From Bacillota bacterium (GTDB taxonomy: Bacteria > Bacillota > Clostridia > Acetivibrionales > DSM-1351), in NCBI GenBank assembly GCA_023426005.1, contig JAFABO010000011.1, positions 1-25,977 on the forward strand: 25,977 bases of DNA, given 5' to 3'. This document shows, piece by piece, positions 23,226-25,977 of this stretch; position 1 is the first letter of the stretch; every line of letters starts with the position of its first letter. The notes under the pieces were generated by a model that saw only the letters and a program-made list of their open reading frames with translations, made no database searches and was not told where the DNA came from. The position numbers and the translations under genes were made by a program.

Positions 23226-23275
23226 TATATATCTACTACCTATAATGTTCACATGTAAACCTCATTTGTGGTAGG
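23226..23275 (-). repeat. rlmH 3' end repeat, genuine copy (att-like site 1)
   Basis: It covers the last four codons and stop of rlmH (Thr-Tyr-His-Lys-stop) plus about 35 bp beyond. The downstream part contains the near-palindrome GTTCACATGTAAAC (23247-23260). The same sequence recurs at 22461-22502. Confidence 0.75.
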
Positions 23276-23741
23276 TTTCATTCTTCATTATCTTAAATGC
23301 CCTGTACGTCTGTTCAAGGAGAATGAGCCTTGCCAGCTGATGCGGGAAGGTCATCTTCGACAGGCATATCCTGTAGCTGGCAGCGCTGACCAGGCTTTGG
23401 TCCAGACCTAATGAGCCCCCTATGATAAAGGTTATATGGGAATTTCCTGAGAGCATGACACTCTCCAGTTTGGAGGCAAAGCCTTCCGAAGTTGTCTGTT
23501 CCCCCGCCAGATCCAGCAGTATGATGTAGCTGCCTTCCTTAACTCTTTTGAGCAGCCTCCCGGCTTCACGCTGTTTCACCTGGGCCTCCTGCGCAGGACT
23601 AAGAGTTTCGGGGGCGTGCTCATCCTCCACCTCGATCAGCTCCATATCCGCAAAGCGTGAAAGCCTTTTAGCGTACTCCGAAATACCTTCTTTGAGGTAC
23701 CTCTCTTTCAGTTTTCCAACCGCAGCAATTGTTATTTTCAT
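23262..23741 (-). CDS. rlmH: 23S rRNA (pseudouridine1915-N3)-methyltransferase RlmH
   Basis: A 159-aa SPOUT-class methyltransferase that modifies pseudouridine 1915 in helix 69 of 23S rRNA on 70S ribosomes; it acts as a homodimer. The length equals that of the staphylococcal enzyme. The SAM-binding knot has FIIGGSLG (105-112), and the C-terminus ends AFKIMKNETYHK with the conserved YHK (157-159). The start at 23741 follows GGAG with 6-nt spacing; an ATG four codons upstream overlaps that site. The stop-codon region is repeated downstream, in the way SCC elements use this gene as target, and the coding frame remains complete. Confidence 0.97.
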   Translation of the reverse strand: MKITIAAVGKLKERYLKEGISEYAKRLSRFADMELIEVEDEHAPETLSPAQEAQVKQREAGRLLKRVKEGSYIILLDLAGEQTTSEGFASKLESVMLSGNSHITFIIGGSLGLDQSLVSAASYRICLSKMTFPHQLARLILLEQTYRAFKIMKNETYHK

Positions 23742-23753
23742 CTTTTTCTCCAT

Positions 23754-23781
23754 AAAAAAGGAACCCTGTATCCGGCCCCTT
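23754..23781 (-). terminator. Terminator-like hairpin between yycJ and rlmH
   Basis: On the minus strand AAGGGGCC pairs with GGTTCCTT (23774-23781 and 23758-23765, two G-U pairs) around an 8-nt loop, followed by a T-run. It ends only a few bases before the rlmH ribosome-binding site, so it may modulate rlmH expression. Confidence 0.5.
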
Positions 23782-23822
23782 AAATTTATTAATCAAATTA
23801 TAACTCCAATAAATATTTTTAC

Positions 23823-24614
23823 TTATAATATTTTTGCCTTCCCGACCCTATCCCTGCTCGCCACCTCAAGCAGCACGTCTCCGCCAACTGCGATCTGCTT
23901 CTCGGTAAGAGCATTATATGTAGTCTGGTATGCCAGCTCAGGAAAGTTGTTCTCATGACTTAGATGCCCCAGTATGAAGTTCCTGCAGCCCTTTTCAGCC
24001 AGATAGGCAATAACTTTTGCGGCCATCTCGTTTGACAGATGACCCTGGTCACCCATGATCCTCTTCTTCAGTGGCCATGGGTAAGGCCCGACCCTCAGCA
24101 TCTCAATGTCATGATTGGATTCAAGCAGCAGCAGGTCATTGCCCTCTATGTATGAAAGCAGCTCCTTGTTCATATGGCCTATATCGGTAGCTGTTGTTAT
24201 GCGCTTCCCCTCTGCAAAAAAATTGTATCCCACCGGCTCAGCCGCATCATGGGGAATTGAAAACGGCCGCACACATATGTCTCCGATCTCAAATTCATCT
24301 CCGGTACAGAAGCATACCCTGTTTTCCAGCTTGACCGGCCCCAGCCCGCATTCCATTGCGCACCAGGTAGCCTCATTGGCATATATGGGAATATTCTGCT
24401 TTCTGGATATTATACCTGCTCCACGCACATGATCAATATGTTCATGTGAAATTAATATAGCGCTTAACTCCGCCGGATTTTCTCCAATGGAGCAGAGCGC
24501 CTCCAATATCCTCTTTCCGCTTAAACCTGCGTCTATAAGAAGTTTTGTGCTCTCAGTGCCTATAAATAGAGCGTTTCCGCTGCTTCCGCTAAACAAACTG
24601 CAAAATTTTACCAT
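23823..24614 (-). CDS. yycJ: YycJ/WalJ-type metallo-beta-lactamase-fold hydrolase
   Basis: A 263-aa cytosolic metallo-hydrolase. The metal-binding HEHIDH is at 57-62, with further ligands expected at the His of FSIPHDA, the Asp of TATDIGH and the His of ILGHLSHENN. The N-terminal FSGSSGNA is typical of the YycJ group, which sits beside the WalKR regulon and rlmH in many Firmicutes and has been linked to DNA repair and cell-wall coordination; its reaction is not settled. No walK or walR gene is in this window. GGAG lies five bases before the ATG. It lies between murA and rlmH on the same strand. Confidence 0.9.
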   Translation of the reverse strand: MVKFCSLFSGSSGNALFIGTESTKLLIDAGLSGKRILEALCSIGENPAELSAILISHEHIDHVRGAGIISRKQNIPIYANEATWCAMECGLGPVKLENRVCFCTGDEFEIGDICVRPFSIPHDAAEPVGYNFFAEGKRITTATDIGHMNKELLSYIEGNDLLLLESNHDIEMLRVGPYPWPLKKRIMGDQGHLSNEMAAKVIAYLAEKGCRNFILGHLSHENNFPELAYQTTYNALTEKQIAVGGDVLLEVASRDRVGKAKIL

Positions 24615-24679
24615 CTAAGCTCCATTTCTTCTTCATGCAAAGTGAATTTGCCCAAAGCAGAACCAAAAAATTTCAATGG

Positions 24680-25945
24680 TTAATCATCTGTTGATATCCT
24701 TTTTATATCTGCTCCAAGCAAATGAAGCTTGTGAACAAAATTCTCATAGCCTCTGTCTATATATTTGATATTAGTAATTTCCGTTGTTCCCTTTGCAGCC
24801 AAGCCTGCCAGAACCATAGCAGCTCCAGCCCTCAGATCTGTAGCCTTGACAGGTGCGCCTGTCAGCAAGGCCCCTCCGTCAATAACCGCAATTCTGCCTT
24901 CTACTTTTATCCTGGCACCCATGCGTTTAAATTCATCCACGTACTGAAATCTCGAATCCCAGATACCCTCTGTTATTGTACTGACGCCTTCAGCCATATT
25001 CAGCAGAACAGTAATCTGCGGCTGCAGGTCGGTAGGAAAACCGGGATAAGGCAAAGTCATTATATTAACATTCTTAACTTTATTGCCGCCTATAACCCTG
25101 ATAAAATCCTCGTCTTCTTTAATGGTAACGCCCATTTCAATCAGCTTTGCAGTGAGAGATTCCATATGCTTTGGAATGACATTCCTAACGGTTACATCTC
25201 CCCTTGAAATTGCAGCAGCAATCATAAAGGTTCCCGCCTCTATCATATCGGGAATTATTGTGTGAATTCCGCCACCCTTCAGGTGTTCTACGCCCCTGAT
25301 CTTGATAACGTCTGTTCCAGCACCTCTGATATTAGCGCCCATGGCATTCAAAAAGTTTGCCACATCAACAACATGGGGCTCCTTTGCCGCATTTTCTATC
25401 ACAGTCTGCCCATTGGCCTTTACTGCTGCCAGCATAAGATTGATGGTGGCGCCGACACTGACAACATCCAGGTAAATCTGTGCGCCTTTCATCTGTGATG
25501 CATCAATTTTTACTATACCATGTTCAATAACAACATGGGCCCCCATAGCCTCAAAGCCTTTAATATGCTGATCTATAGGTCTGAATCCAAAATCACATCC
25601 ACCGGGAAGTGATACTTCCGCCTTTCCAAATCTGGCAATCAATGCTCCTAATAAATAATACGAAGCTCTCATGCTTTTCACAAGTTCGTAAGGTGCTTGC
25701 CAGCAGTTTACCTCTCGTGTGTCACAAATTACGGTATTGCTGTCTTCTTTAGTTATCTTAGCGCCCAATTTTGTGAGGATATCCAATAAAACTTTGACAT
25801 CTTTTATATCAGGAACATTTTCTATTCTACTGATCCCATTTATTATCAATGCCGCGGGTAAAACCGCAACTGCAGCATTCTTTGCTCCGCTAATGGTAAC
25901 TTCTCCGTTCAGGGGACATGGCCCGTTTATTAAGAACTTATCCAA
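24680..25945 (-). CDS. murA: UDP-N-acetylglucosamine 1-carboxyvinyltransferase
   Basis: A 421-aa enzyme that adds enolpyruvate from PEP to UDP-GlcNAc, the first committed step of peptidoglycan synthesis. K22-N23 in SGAKNA, the catalytic Cys117 in LPGGCDFGFRPID (the residue alkylated by fosfomycin) and GFPTDLQPQ are all present, so the sequence predicts fosfomycin sensitivity of this enzyme. The start appears to be TTG at 25945: an in-frame stop lies three codons upstream, and the first residues MDKFLINGPCPLNGEV align with family N-termini. The ribosome-binding site (AGAAGGG) is unusually close. The window ends 32 bp beyond, so the promoter is not seen. Confidence 0.96.
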   Translation of the reverse strand: MDKFLINGPCPLNGEVTISGAKNAAVAVLPAALIINGISRIENVPDIKDVKVLLDILTKLGAKITKEDSNTVICDTREVNCWQAPYELVKSMRASYYLLGALIARFGKAEVSLPGGCDFGFRPIDQHIKGFEAMGAHVVIEHGIVKIDASQMKGAQIYLDVVSVGATINLMLAAVKANGQTVIENAAKEPHVVDVANFLNAMGANIRGAGTDVIKIRGVEHLKGGGIHTIIPDMIEAGTFMIAAAISRGDVTVRNVIPKHMESLTAKLIEMGVTIKEDEDFIRVIGGNKVKNVNIMTLPYPGFPTDLQPQITVLLNMAEGVSTITEGIWDSRFQYVDEFKRMGARIKVEGRIAVIDGGALLTGAPVKATDLRAGAAMVLAGLAAKGTTEITNIKYIDRGYENFVHKLHLLGADIKRISTDD

Positions 25946-25977
25946 ACCCTTCTACACCAACCTTTTGTATAAACTGT

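Larger units (their letters stand above)
22493..23265. mobile_element. Putative rlmH-end cassette 1 (single-gene, no recombinase)
   Basis: This 772-bp segment is flanked by direct repeats of the rlmH 3' end and carries one gene, a YezG-type immunity protein. Base composition is much more AT-rich than rlmH and yycJ. The layout matches insertion of a cassette at the rlmH stop codon region with restoration of the gene end, as in SCC elements. No recombinase is present, so it would be non-autonomous or a deletion remnant. Confidence 0.45.

Noticed and set aside
1..25977. CRISPR array, prophage genes or insertion-sequence transposases
   Set aside because: No regularly spaced short repeats, and no integrase, transposase, capsid or terminase-like protein was seen in any frame.

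Overview
The window looks like chromosome of a low-GC Gram-positive Clostridia species, close to the Ruminiclostridium/Acetivibrio-type cellulolytic clostridia. Supporting signs are strong GGAGG ribosome-binding sites, near-consensus sigma-A promoters, the order rho-rpmE-yqhQ-prmC, a clostridial YtvI-family exporter, a very long low-complexity insert in Rho, and the order murA-yycJ-rlmH. The genus is inferred from gene content and style, not from a database match.

Layout. 421-1482 (+) is a YtvI/AI-2E-family membrane protein. It converges on the minus-strand block rho-rpmE-yqhQ-prmC (6856-1895); a ~260-bp imperfect palindrome fills the gap between them. rho, rpmE and yqhQ each have a recognisable promoter. 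Further right are a Cys-pair (zinc-ribbon-like) protein and an HD-GYP phosphodiesterase (both -), a possible small RNA with a strong terminator, and a RidA-family gene (+) whose leader carries a LexA-box-like palindrome. Next come a GC-rich structured repeat element and a minus-strand tRNA-Val/tRNA-Thr operon with its own promoter and terminator. deoD and a large LtaS/MdoB-type phosphoglycerol transferase follow (+). A stand-alone arginine deiminase (-), a 92-aa orphan (+) and the block LUD protein / YkgJ-type Cys-cluster protein / methyltransferase (-) follow. A Gre-like transcription factor is preceded by a promoter that fires directly into a strong intrinsic terminator.

18.8-23.26 kb is AT-rich and accessory: a class-V aminotransferase, two alpha/beta hydrolases and a YezG-type (DUF600) immunity protein, most with an independent promoter. 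It adjoins the 3' end of rlmH. 23.26-25.95 kb returns to core genes: rlmH, the yycJ-type metallo-hydrolase and murA.

The most interesting structure is at the 3' end of rlmH. The last codons of rlmH (Thr-Tyr-His-Lys-stop) plus ~35 bp downstream recur 772 bp further on, and a diverged third copy lies ~1.24 kb beyond that. Copies 1 and 2 share their sequence on one side, and copies 2 and 3 share theirs on the other. That is the pattern expected for two tandem single-gene cassettes inserted at the rlmH 3' end, the target used by staphylococcal SCC elements. One carries an orphan toxin-immunity gene and the other a proline-iminopeptidase-like hydrolase; neither carries a recombinase. Other notable points are the Q/N-rich prion-like segment in Rho, the attenuator-like leader of the Gre-like gene, and phased TTAACA repeats at the lipoteichoic-acid-synthase-like promoter.
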